Assembly (NCBI RefSeq): GCF_900155525.1
Contig: NZ_LT706942.1
Coordinates: forward strand, 48,552 to 112,551
Source: Mailhella massiliensis
Lineage (GTDB): Bacteria > Desulfobacterota > Desulfovibrionia > Desulfovibrionales > Desulfovibrionaceae
Length of the DNA: 64,000 bases
Reading direction: 5' to 3'
Below, in pieces: positions 48,631-56,822 of this stretch. A program made the translations under genes and the position numbers. The stretch's first letter is position 1, and the number at the start of each line of letters is the position of its first letter. Below the pieces are notes generated by a model. That model saw nothing but the letters and a program-made list of their open reading frames with translations, made no database searches and was not told the origin of the DNA.

Positions 48631-49917
48631 TTAGGCGAGACGCTGGCCCGTGGTGGCGATGACGGAACGCCAGTAGTTGGACTTGATGTCTATCTGGCGG
48701 CGACGGCGCGTGACGAGCTGAAGCGGCAGGTGTACGAAGCGGTCCATGAGGCGGGCCACCACCATGTTGGTCTTGCCGGCCATGGCGGCGTGCACGGCGT
48801 TTCTGCCGAGGAGGCCGCAGTAGACCCTGTCGTTGGTGTTGGCGGGCACGGAACGCACGATGTAGCTCGGGTCGATGTACTTGACGGTGACGTCCATGTC
48901 CTTGGTGGCGAAATAGTTCTTGATGGACTTCTGGAGGAAGAGGCCGATGTCGCCGAGGACGCGGTTGCCGGAAGCATCGGTCTTGCCGCTGGCGGTAAGC
49001 AGATCCTGCCCGGCGCCTTCGGCCGCGACGATGACGGCGTGGGAACGGTTGCGCAGGCGTTCTTCCAGAGCGGGGAGCAGGCCGCCTTCGCCTTCGAGCT
49101 TGAAGGGCACTTCAGGCACGAGAACGAAGTTGACGATGTTCAGCGACAGCGTGGCCTGAGCGGCGATGAAGCCGGATTCGCGGCCCATGAGCTTGACGAG
49201 GCCCACCCCGTAAGGCGCGCCGATGGCTTCGGTATGGGCGCAGCGCAGCGAGGAGGTGGCCACGTCCACGGCGGTGTCGAAGCCGAAGGACTTGGGCACG
49301 AAGTTGATGTCGTTGTCGATGGTCTTGGGAATACCGATGACGGAGGTGTGCAGATTGCGGCGGAAGATTTCTTCCTGAATGGCCGCAGCGGCCTTCATGG
49401 TGCCGTCGCCGCCTATGATGTACAGGATGTTGACGTTCATCCTTTCCAGCGCGTCCACGATTTCCTCGGCGCTCTGCGGGCCGCGGGAGGAACCGAGAAT
49501 GGTGCCGCCGAAGGTGTGGATTTCGGACACGTTGCGCGGCGTCAGTTCCATGATGTCGTGGTGATACTTGGGAATGAAGCCTTCAAGCCCGTAGCGGATG
49601 CCGAGGATGGAACGCACGCCGTAGCCGTAGTAGGATTCCAGAACCACGGCGCGGATGACGTCGTTGAGGCCGGGGCAGAGGCCGCCGCAGGTGACGATGG
49701 CGGCCTTGGTCTTGCCGGGATCATAGTAGACGTGCTGGCGGGGCCCCGCCTGCTCGATGGAAACGGGAGCGCCTTCAAGACCCTGAACGTCTTCTCCGCC
49801 GTGTTCGGCGTCAAGGTAGAAGGGAATGGGAGTATCGTCGACATAAGGCCCTATGGCCGGATTGTCTATTTTGGCCTTGCCGACCGTCATGATGTGCGTA
49901 TCTATTTCGTGACTCAT
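48631..49917 (-). CDS. pfkA: 6-phosphofructokinase (probable ATP-dependent, plant/trypanosome-like group)
   Basis: A 428-residue kinase phosphorylating fructose 6-phosphate. The sequence contains GGLCPGLNDVIR, FGGTILGSSRG, the phosphate-binding IIGGDGTMKAA and the catalytic IPKTIDNDI. The Gly after Asp in GGDG favours ATP over pyrophosphate, while the Lys in PKTIDND is shared with pyrophosphate enzymes; this Gly/Lys pair is seen in the plant/trypanosome ATP group. A ~70-residue N-terminal extension precedes the fold. GGAGG precedes the start. Cofactor choice is predicted, not proven. Confidence 0.93.
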   Translation of the reverse strand: MSHEIDTHIMTVGKAKIDNPAIGPYVDDTPIPFYLDAEHGGEDVQGLEGAPVSIEQAGPRQHVYYDPGKTKAAIVTCGGLCPGLNDVIRAVVLESYYGYGVRSILGIRYGLEGFIPKYHHDIMELTPRNVSEIHTFGGTILGSSRGPQSAEEIVDALERMNVNILYIIGGDGTMKAAAAIQEEIFRRNLHTSVIGIPKTIDNDINFVPKSFGFDTAVDVATSSLRCAHTEAIGAPYGVGLVKLMGRESGFIAAQATLSLNIVNFVLVPEVPFKLEGEGGLLPALEERLRNRSHAVIVAAEGAGQDLLTASGKTDASGNRVLGDIGLFLQKSIKNYFATKDMDVTVKYIDPSYIVRSVPANTNDRVYCGLLGRNAVHAAMAGKTNMVVARLMDRFVHLPLQLVTRRRRQIDIKSNYWRSVIATTGQRLA

Positions 49918-49945
49918 TTGAAGCCTCCAAAATCATAGAGCGAAG

Positions 49946-49974
49946 AGAATACTTTGTTTGACTTCGCTTGTCAC
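49946..49974 (-). promoter_or_regulatory. predicted sigma-70 promoter of pfkA
   Basis: On the minus strand GTGACA, a 17-bp spacer and TATTCT; the start codon lies about 25 bp downstream of the -10 box, close to the end of a short leader. Confidence 0.55.
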
Positions 49975-50068
49975 GTAAAAAATTTCAGGCGTTCGCGGTG
50001 CATCCGCGATGCGGAAAAACGGGAATTTTTCTCTTCCTTCAGGGCAGCGGGGCGGAGCACGAGCACGG

Positions 50069-50100
50069 ACAAAAAAGCCCCCGGCGTTGCGACCGGGGGC
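50069..50100 (-). terminator. hpf terminator
   Basis: Stem GCCCCCGG / CCGGGGGC (50077-50084, 50093-50100) with TTTTTTGTCC following on the minus strand. Confidence 0.86.
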
Positions 50101-50127
50101 GGAATTCAAAAGGGGAAAAGGGGCGAG

Positions 50128-50460
50128 CTATTCGTCGGCTTCGCCGAGGGAGTTCACCATGGTGTCGCGGTTGATCTGGCTGCGGCGTTCGCTGGCCTTG
50201 CGGAGCTGCTGTCCGATGCGGTCGTTGCACAGGTCGATGGCGGCGTACATGTCGTCGTTCTTTTCACTGGCGGCGAAGTTCAGATCCTGCCCGGTGAGCA
50301 GAAGGTCGACTTTCGGCCTGTTGCTTTCCATGGAAAGGGTGACCAGAAGCTTGGCCGCCTCATCTCCGACCATGCGGTCTATCTTCTGGAAACGCTTGAG
50401 GGCGTAGTTCTTCAGGGGATCGGAAGGGGTGAGATTACGGAAAACAACTTCGATCTGCAT
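50128..50460 (-). CDS. hpf: ribosome hibernation-promoting factor (short form)
   Basis: A 110-residue protein with the beta-alpha-beta-beta-beta-alpha HPF fold: MQIEVVFRNLTPSDPLKNYALKR, RPKVDLLLTG in the strands, and NDDMYAAIDLCNDRIGQQLRK as the last helix. It binds the 30S head and dimerises or silences ribosomes in stationary phase. It is the short type without the C-terminal dimerisation domain. The start at 50460 follows GAAGGA by 8 bases. Confidence 0.92.
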   Translation of the reverse strand: MQIEVVFRNLTPSDPLKNYALKRFQKIDRMVGDEAAKLLVTLSMESNRPKVDLLLTGQDLNFAASEKNDDMYAAIDLCNDRIGQQLRKASERRSQINRDTMVNSLGEADE

Positions 50461-50626
50461 AAGCAATTCCTTCCCCGGCCAGGCCGGGAGCGGGGTGGCC
50501 CCGCGTTCATGGGACGCAAAGACATCGGACCATACGGTCTTTTGCTCTTAAAAAGCAACGTAGCATAGAAGATGATGAAGGTCCAGTATTACCGCTGTTG
50601 CAATGCACAGGTTTTTTTTATGGATT

Positions 50627-51229
50627 TTACCGCTTTTTTCCTGCAAGGAATTTGCTTTCCTCACCCCTTGCAAGGCGGCCGATGTTGGCGCGATGCGCCC
50701 ATACTATCATGGCGCAGAGAATGACCGCGAGAGGCACCAGGTCGAAGCGGCCGAACAGGGCGTAGAACAGGATGAGCGAAACCGACATGACCATGGATCC
50801 GAGGGAAACGTAGCGTGTGACGGCAATGACGGCCACGCAGCAGAGCACGGCGCAGAGAAGCGGCCAGAAGGCCAGGGGCAGGAGCGCGCCTATGGTGGTG
50901 GCCACGCCCTTGCCGCCGCGGAAGCCGAGGAAGGGGGATTTCACATGTCCCGTTACCGCCGCAAGAGCCACGGCGCTCTGCATGTAGGCGGAGGGCAGCA
51001 GATGCACGGCCAGCAGCACGGGCAGCAGGCCCTTCATGATGTCGCAGAAAAGCGTGAGTATGCCCCAGGGCAGACCGCAGAGCCGGGCGACGTTGGTGGA
51101 ACCGATGTTGCCGCTCCCCGCCTTGCGCGGGTCTATGCCCTTGAAGGTTTTGGCGATGACCAGTCCGAAGGGGACGGCGCCGAGAAGGAAGGCCAGAGCG
51201 ACACAGAAGAGAAGGGCGAGATAGGTCAT
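50627..51229 (-). CDS. plsY: glycerol-3-phosphate acyltransferase PlsY
   Basis: A 200-residue inner-membrane enzyme that acylates glycerol 3-phosphate from acyl-phosphate. The family motifs are present: GSGNIGSTNVAR near residue 40, GFRGGKGVATTIG near 105, and HRANIGRLARGEE near the C terminus. About five to seven transmembrane helices. The start MTYLALLF at 51229 is preferred; the longer frame has no hydrophobic or regulatory support. The ribosome-binding site is weak. Confidence 0.95.
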   Translation of the reverse strand: MTYLALLFCVALAFLLGAVPFGLVIAKTFKGIDPRKAGSGNIGSTNVARLCGLPWGILTLFCDIMKGLLPVLLAVHLLPSAYMQSAVALAAVTGHVKSPFLGFRGGKGVATTIGALLPLAFWPLLCAVLCCVAVIAVTRYVSLGSMVMSVSLILFYALFGRFDLVPLAVILCAMIVWAHRANIGRLARGEESKFLAGKKR

Positions 51230-51313
51230 GATGATATGTCCGGGTTGAGGTTCTGCCTGTGCGGAAAAAACATGCCCGGCGCGACCTGCCGTCGCGCCGG
51301 GCATGGGCTTTGT

Positions 51314-53536
51314 TTACAGGGCGGGGGCTGGAGCGGGAGCTTCAACCGGAACCGGGGCTTCGGCGGGAGCCTCGGCGGCAGGCGTCGCGGTTTCAGGAGC
51401 GGGAGCTTCCGCCGGAGCGTCCTGAGCGGGGGCCTGTTCTGCAGGGTCGGCGGCGGGTTCGGCGGGGACTTCCTGCACGGCCGGGCTTTCCGCAGGGGCG
51501 GGGGCGGCGTCGACGGTCACTACCACATAGGGCTTGTGCACCATCCACGCCGTGAGTACGGTCTTCGCTCCGGCGGGCTTGTCGGCCCATGCCTTCCAGT
51601 CGGCTTCGGGCATGGCCATGACGGCTCTGGGGTGCTCCTTCAGCCATGCGTCGCGCGCTTTTTCATTGGCGAGATCGGGCACGGAGATGCGCTTTCCTTC
51701 GGAGGGGATGATCTCATTGATATGCCAGGCATAGGCTCCGGGATAGACGTGGAACGCGGCCGGGGCGTAGCCTTCCTTCACCTTTTCGGCCATGGCGACG
51801 GCCTGCGAGCGCGGGCTGAGAAGCTTGTCCATGGAGGGAGCCACGAAGAAGTGATAGGGCTGGAGCAGCAGCACCATGCCCACGGCGGTGACGAGCAGCG
51901 CGCCGCCGGGCAGGGAGAGGCGGGTGAAGAAGAGCAGCACCACGGCGAGCAGCACGAGGATGCCGCCCATGTACATGACGCCTTCCAGCGCTTCCAGCCA
52001 GGGATCGGCCATGGCCGGGACCGGGGGCAGGAAGCCGCCGATGTACGGACGGAGCATCGGGAACACGTCCACCAGCACGAGGGCGAGGCCCGCTACGGCC
52101 AGCACGGCGGAAACAAGGCTGAAGAAGCAGCGGCTGCGGCCGGGAGTGAGGCGGAGCAGCGAGCGGCCGGTGAGTACGGCGAGGGGCGCAAGCAGAGGCA
52201 GGGCGTAGACGGCCATTTTTGCCTGTACGCAGGAAAGCATGGCGGCGCCGGAGAAGAACCATATCCACAGCCAGCTCGAGCCGCCGTTTTCCCTGCGGGA
52301 TTTCCACGCGCCGGGAATGCCGCGCAGCGCGGCGAACCAGTTCACGAACAGGATGATGAGCACCCAGGGGGCCCAGATGACGGGAATGGCGGCCAGGTAG
52401 TACCACCAGGGCTCTGCATGATGGCCGCCTTCCAGTACGCGGCCGGCAAGCTGCGTGCCCAGCATGTCGCGCAGATAGTCCTGATGCCCTTCAAGGTAGA
52501 GGGCGCCGAGCCAGGCGGCAACCACAAGAAGCATGAGCAGAAAGCCCGGCAGACCGTCGCGTCCGTTCAGGCGGCCGGGAGTGCCGCGCCAGAAGAGGAA
52601 AAGAATGCTCGCAGCCACGGCGAAGGCGATGCCGAGGGGGCTTTTGATGAGCGTGGCCACGCCCATGAGCACGAAGCCCGCCGTGAGCCAGAACGGTGCG
52701 AAGGACTTGATCCAGCCGCGGTACAGGCACGTCATGCCCAGCGTGACCACGGCGGCGAAAAGAAGGTCCATGCGGGGATAGCAGGCCGCGCCGCTGATGT
52801 AGAGGCAGCTCAGAGCCACAAGACCGGAGGCGAAGGCCTCGCGCCTGTCGTGACCCGTGCCCCGCGCCAGCAGCCAGATGGAACCGATGAACAGCGCGTG
52901 GGAAACGGCCACGGCCAGGAAGAAGACCATGGGCATGGTGACGCCGGGAATCCTGCACAGCGCTTCCATGAACCAGAAATAGAGCGGCGGCTTGTCGGGG
53001 TAGGGTATGCCGTTCAGGGTGAGCATGAGCCAGTCGCCGTTGCGGAGATTCATGAAGGCGTCGGCAAGGCGCACCTCATCCGAGAACCACAGATCGCGCA
53101 CCTGCCAGACTTCAAGGAAGGTCATGGCGGCGGCAAGTACGATGAGCAGGGGCAGGCCCGCATAGGAGAGCGCGTCGAATACCTTTGCGGCGGGGCCGGA
53201 GGGCGGGGCCGGAGGCGTTTCCGGCGCCGCCGCAGCGGAAAACTTTTTGCGGACGACCTTGCGCTTTTTCACGGGTTCGGCGAGCTTCAGCGGAGTATCT
53301 TCCGCCGCCTTCGCTTCTTCTCCGGGCGTTTCCGTCGTTTCCGGCTGCGGCGTGTTTTCCCCCTGTTCAGGAGATTCTTCCGCCTTGACTTCCGTCGCAG
53401 GTTCCCCGGCCTGCGGGGTCTCGGGGGCGGGGGTCTCCTCCTTTGCGGGGGCTTCCGTTTCCTGAGCGGCGGGAGTGTCGTTGCCTGCGGAAAATTTTTC
53501 CTTGTCCTGTTCGGTGCGTTCTATCTTTTCGTCCAT
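51314..53536 (-). CDS. ArnT/PMT-like membrane glycosyltransferase (GT39/GT83-type) with charged tails
   Basis: A 740-residue protein. Residues ~1-110 are a low-complexity Glu/Pro/Ala/Thr segment with a basic KKRKVVRKK patch, then about 11-12 transmembrane helices begin near residue 125. Just after the first helix lies WFSDEVRLADAF and then NGIPYPDKPPLYFW, the luminal Asp/Glu and the PPLYFW signature of ArnT-type enzymes that use an undecaprenyl-linked sugar. The C-terminal ~80 residues are again Pro/Ala/Glu-rich. It probably glycosylates a lipid or surface molecule. The tails at both ends are unusual for the family. It precedes plsY on the same strand. Confidence 0.82.
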   Translation of the reverse strand: MDEKIERTEQDKEKFSAGNDTPAAQETEAPAKEETPAPETPQAGEPATEVKAEESPEQGENTPQPETTETPGEEAKAAEDTPLKLAEPVKKRKVVRKKFSAAAAPETPPAPPSGPAAKVFDALSYAGLPLLIVLAAAMTFLEVWQVRDLWFSDEVRLADAFMNLRNGDWLMLTLNGIPYPDKPPLYFWFMEALCRIPGVTMPMVFFLAVAVSHALFIGSIWLLARGTGHDRREAFASGLVALSCLYISGAACYPRMDLLFAAVVTLGMTCLYRGWIKSFAPFWLTAGFVLMGVATLIKSPLGIAFAVAASILFLFWRGTPGRLNGRDGLPGFLLMLLVVAAWLGALYLEGHQDYLRDMLGTQLAGRVLEGGHHAEPWWYYLAAIPVIWAPWVLIILFVNWFAALRGIPGAWKSRRENGGSSWLWIWFFSGAAMLSCVQAKMAVYALPLLAPLAVLTGRSLLRLTPGRSRCFFSLVSAVLAVAGLALVLVDVFPMLRPYIGGFLPPVPAMADPWLEALEGVMYMGGILVLLAVVLLFFTRLSLPGGALLVTAVGMVLLLQPYHFFVAPSMDKLLSPRSQAVAMAEKVKEGYAPAAFHVYPGAYAWHINEIIPSEGKRISVPDLANEKARDAWLKEHPRAVMAMPEADWKAWADKPAGAKTVLTAWMVHKPYVVVTVDAAPAPAESPAVQEVPAEPAADPAEQAPAQDAPAEAPAPETATPAAEAPAEAPVPVEAPAPAPAL

Positions 53537-53695
53537 GGCGGGCTCCGCTGAGGTTCATAAAAGGTCTTCAAACCTGTCGACAAGTGTGGAAAGTATCCCA
53601 AAATATCCACGGCGGCGCAAGCCCCGCGCCGTATTCCGGGCGATTTTTCATGCGCTTTTCCGCGCGTCGGCGTTTCTCCGGGGCCGCGGCAGGGG

Positions 53696-55657
53696 TCAGC
53701 GCAGCAGAACCGCCCTCCATCCCAGGGGAGAAAGCGTCACCTTTCCGGGGGAAACGGTTTTTCCGGTAAGGAGATCGACCCTTGAGGATGCGCCGTCCCA
53801 CAGGGAAAATTCCGGGGCAACGGTCGTGCCGTTCTCCGAAAAGTTGCCGAAGAAGACCAGACTTGCGCCGGAGGGAAGCACGCTTACCGTGACGAGTACG
53901 CTTTGCTCCGCGCAGTCCGGCACGAGGGTGAGCCTTCCCTTGGAGATGCCGCAGTTTTCCCGGGCGGTGATCATGGTTCTCAGCCTGTCTTTCGCGTCGC
54001 TGCCGGGGCGGCGGTACAGAGCGAGGCCGGAGGGCAGGCCCCGGCGGCTTGCGGGGACGGGGTCCATCTGCCAGAGCGGGGGCGTGGCGGGCCAGTCCTC
54101 TCCCAGCGGCAGGGCTCCCGAAAGATCGGAACCGGAAATCATGAGCAGCCCCGGCAGAAAGGCCCGCGCCGCTATCTGGAGCATATGGGCGTCCTCCACG
54201 GCGTATGCGGGCGTTTGCTCCGGCGCTTTGCCGGGAGGGAGGCGCAGGCTTGCGGCGGCAAGAGCGGGGGCGCTGATGCGGGGCGCTTTCTCCTGTCCGT
54301 GCTGCGGCGTCAGAAGCGAAGCCCAGCCTTCCGGCATGAGGGGAAGCAGCGCTTCCCCGGCACGGCGGGGCAGCCCGTCCGCGGCAGCGCGCCACAGCGC
54401 CTTGTGATCCACGCCGAGCCTCAGCGAGCGGCGCAGACTCCGCCGCACGGGGTCCGCATTCTGCAGCAGCAGGGATTTTTCCAGGGAGGGAAAGAGCACG
54501 GAGTCGAAGCAGAAGTCCACGCCTGAGCGCTGGAGGGCGGCCAGGCGTTCCATGGGCAGGGAATCTTCCATGAGCAGGGCCGCGCCGTAACGGTGTGCGT
54601 TGCGCGAAAGGGTGCTCAGGGCCGAAAGGCCCGGCTCAAGATTATCCTTTGCGGTGGAAGTCTCACCGGGGGAGACGGCGTCCAGCCCCATCCATGCCGC
54701 CGCGTGGAGACCGACGAGAGCCTGATGACGAAGTCCCGCCTGTTCGATGAGCGCCGCCTCCATGATGCGTCTCGCCGCGCCGGAAGGGTCGTCCCAGTAC
54801 AGAACGGGCCGTTCCGGGCTGGCGTACCAGCGGTATATCCAGCGCCTTTTCACGCCGTCCACCCCGACGACGGGTCCTGTGGCCGCCCAGCCCCGCGCCT
54901 CCTCCGCAAAACCCGGCGCATCCTGCACGAGGGCGGGCGCCATGAGGCCCCGCGCGGCGAGCGCGTCCGTTTCGGCGGAAGAAAGGGCGGCCTGCTCCTG
55001 CGGCGCAAGGTCCGGCAGAACATGCTGCAGTTCACCGGGAACTTCCAGCATGGCATACAGGCCGGGGTAGTCGCGCACGGCGCGCAGGGCAAGGAAAAAG
55101 TCCGGCCCCATGCCGGTGTGGGCGGGCGGCATCGTTCCGCCGGCGAGGAGCTCCGCTCCGGCAAGGGAAGCGAGCAGAGCGTCGTATTCTTCATTGCCGC
55201 CTGCCGTCCTGCCGAGGGAAAGCCCCGTGGCATCCTCTCCCAGTCCGCAGGCCGGGGAACGCCCCTTCCATTCGTCGCCGGTGTCGGCCATGCCGGACAG
55301 ATAGAGGCCCCGTATGCCCAGAGAGGCAAGTTCTTCCGCCGTGTTCTTCCTGGCGAGCGCGGAGAGAAAGGAACCCTGCCCCGTCCATGCCGTAAGCGCG
55401 GGGGAGGCCCGGAACCATGTTCCTGCCGTTTGGGGCAGAAGCGACGTGCGCGAACCGCAGCGCCAGTTCAGGGAGGAGCCGCTTACGACAGAGGTCACTT
55501 CCCCAGCCCTGCGCAGACATGCCTGTTCCTCAAGCCACTGAATATAGGCTGGCCCCGGCCTGCCCGGAAGTTCCGTATGCCCCGATACGGGCACTTTGGG
55601 TGTGCAGGCAAAAAGCAGGGCCAGGGCCGATGCCGTGAAAAGAAGGGAGAGCTTCAT
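53696..55657 (-). CDS. lipoprotein with a GH13 alpha-amylase-like domain, probably degenerate
   Basis: A 653-residue protein with a lipoprotein signal ending at Cys18 (LALLFAC). The middle part follows the order of the alpha-amylase/trehalose-synthase barrel: an ASLGIRGLYLSGMA segment, GGTMPPAHTGMGPDFFLALR where amylases have the VVNHTS region, and a C-terminal beta domain (LVFFGNFSENGTTV). The catalytic Asp/Glu/Asp cannot be placed with confidence. It may bind or process an envelope glycan. It lies directly upstream of the ArnT-like gene on the same strand, about 160 bp away. Confidence 0.55.
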   Translation of the reverse strand: MKLSLLFTASALALLFACTPKVPVSGHTELPGRPGPAYIQWLEEQACLRRAGEVTSVVSGSSLNWRCGSRTSLLPQTAGTWFRASPALTAWTGQGSFLSALARKNTAEELASLGIRGLYLSGMADTGDEWKGRSPACGLGEDATGLSLGRTAGGNEEYDALLASLAGAELLAGGTMPPAHTGMGPDFFLALRAVRDYPGLYAMLEVPGELQHVLPDLAPQEQAALSSAETDALAARGLMAPALVQDAPGFAEEARGWAATGPVVGVDGVKRRWIYRWYASPERPVLYWDDPSGAARRIMEAALIEQAGLRHQALVGLHAAAWMGLDAVSPGETSTAKDNLEPGLSALSTLSRNAHRYGAALLMEDSLPMERLAALQRSGVDFCFDSVLFPSLEKSLLLQNADPVRRSLRRSLRLGVDHKALWRAAADGLPRRAGEALLPLMPEGWASLLTPQHGQEKAPRISAPALAAASLRLPPGKAPEQTPAYAVEDAHMLQIAARAFLPGLLMISGSDLSGALPLGEDWPATPPLWQMDPVPASRRGLPSGLALYRRPGSDAKDRLRTMITARENCGISKGRLTLVPDCAEQSVLVTVSVLPSGASLVFFGNFSENGTTVAPEFSLWDGASSRVDLLTGKTVSPGKVTLSPLGWRAVLLR

Positions 55658-55806
55658 ACCATACTCATATCGGCCGCAGCACGGAGCTGCCGTGTTGAAG
55701 CGGGGCGTTTTCGGCGCGGAACCGGCTTTCCGCGTTGTCCTTTCTGCGGCGGAAGCGCGAAGTCTCCGCCTTGCGCAGGGGTTCGCCCGCCGGAGATGAA
55801 AAAATA

Positions 55807-55825
55807 ATCAGGAATGTTTCCTGAT
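55807..55825. promoter_or_regulatory. palindromic operator candidate upstream of the small winged-helix gene
   Basis: ATCAGGAATGTTTCCTGAT is a perfect palindrome (8-3-8) with the same TCAGGAA-N3-TTCCTGA core as the site upstream of ahbC. Its centre is 15 bp from the -35 box of the promoter below. Confidence 0.6.
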
Positions 55826-55830
55826 AAGTC

Positions 55831-55859
55831 TTGCCTTTTGTCGGGAGAAAGGCTACAAG
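55831..55859 (+). promoter_or_regulatory. predicted promoter of the small winged-helix gene
   Basis: TTGCCT (55831-55836), a 17-bp spacer and TACAAG (55854-55859); the gene starts about 40 bp after the expected start point. Confidence 0.45.
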
Positions 55860-55905
55860 CAGGGCTCAGGCGCAGCTCATGCGCCGTACAAAAAAGGAGA
55901 TTAGC

Positions 55906-56082
55906 ATGGAAGATCAGGTTCTCAAAGCCATGAAGGAAGCCGGAAAGCCCGTCCGCCCCGGCGATATTGCCAAGATTCTCGGCGTGGATTCCAAGGAAGT
56001 GTCCAAGGCCTGCGCCGAGCTGAAGAAGGCGGGCAAGATTCATTCCCCCAAGCGCTGCTACTACGAGCCTGTGGCGGAATAG
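55906..56082 (+). CDS. 58-residue winged-helix DNA-binding-like protein
   Basis: A very small protein that is almost only a winged helix-turn-helix: a first helix MEDQVLKAMKEAG, the turn PGDIAKILGVDSKEVSKACAELKKAGKI, and a short wing (SPKRCYYEPV). AAAAAGGAGATTAGC gives it an excellent ribosome-binding site. It has its own terminator and a palindromic site upstream, so autoregulation or control of other genes at the same site is plausible. No ligand-binding domain is present, so a signal would have to act through the DNA site, the Cys in the wing, or a partner (inference). Confidence 0.85.
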   Translation: MEDQVLKAMKEAGKPVRPGDIAKILGVDSKEVSKACAELKKAGKIHSPKRCYYEPVAE

Positions 56083-56104
56083 ATTCCGGCCTTGAAGCAG
56101 AAGA

Positions 56105-56130
56105 AAAACCGGCCTTGCGCCGGTTTTTTT
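56105..56130 (+). terminator. terminator of the small winged-helix gene
   Basis: Stem AACCGGC / GCCGGTT (56107-56113, 56119-56125) followed by TTTTT. Confidence 0.9.
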
Positions 56131-56710
56131 GTATCCTTCGTCCGGCGGAGGCGGAAGAGGGCGTATGCTGCGCCGGACGCGCCGGGCCGCTGCGTTTTGA
56201 GGCATGACGGCGGGGAATGTTGCATGACGGGCCCCCTTGAGTGAGTTTTCTTCGGGGAGGGGAGGCGCACGCGGAACGAATGCGGAAGGCGAGTCCGGGC
56301 ACGGGTCCGCATCGGAGGGGAAGAGGTTTTCCGTTTCCCGGAAAGGCGGAAACGCACGGGAAATGCGGCCGTGTCGTTTTTGCGTTTTTCTCCTCATGGG
56401 CCGTCGGCCGCAGGGGAAAGCGGCGCCGCTTCCGCAAGATGTGCCTGCGGACCGTATAAATGAAAGCTTCCGCCATGCGGCAGGGGGAGGATGAAAGGCA
56501 TGTTTACAAGAAGAAGGTCGCCGGGTGACGGAGTGTTGGTTGAGGAAAGAACGGGAAAACAGGTATTGTGATAAAAAGCACGATAAGAGGGTCCGTTCAG
56601 GTTTTTCTGTCCGGGAGAAAGGAGTTTTCCGCCGGAATCTTCTTCAGCGTCCTTCCGGCCTGCGGAGGCGGAAAATTCAAGGGAGACAGGGGATGGCGGG
56701 AATTTTCCTG

Positions 56711-56740
56711 TTGACGGGGGGCTGGCTTCCCTACTATAAA
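56711..56740 (+). promoter_or_regulatory. predicted promoter of the first dctP-like gene
   Basis: TTGACG (56711-56716), an 18-bp spacer and TATAAA (56735-56740), with the start codon 82 bp further on. Confidence 0.5.
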
Positions 56741-56822
56741 AATCATACACGGGAAAAAGGCCGTGACGCTGTTTTTTGTTGGTGAAAAAATCGGTAAAAA
56801 ATTCACAAAAAGGAGCTTGCAT

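Larger units (their letters stand above)
56083..56822. other. 740-bp region before the TRAP locus
   Basis: The terminator of the small winged-helix gene is at the left end and a predicted promoter at the right. I see no credible gene between; the open frames there have shadow-like composition and no ribosome-binding sites. Confidence 0.45.

Noticed and set aside
50603..53551. 982-codon plus-strand open frame
   Set aside because: Antisense to plsY and the glycosyltransferase gene; Gly/His/Arg/Phe-rich low-complexity product with no motif.
56237..56785. Two small plus-strand open frames before the TRAP locus
   Set aside because: Poor starts, Arg/Gly-biased composition, one overlaps the predicted promoter.
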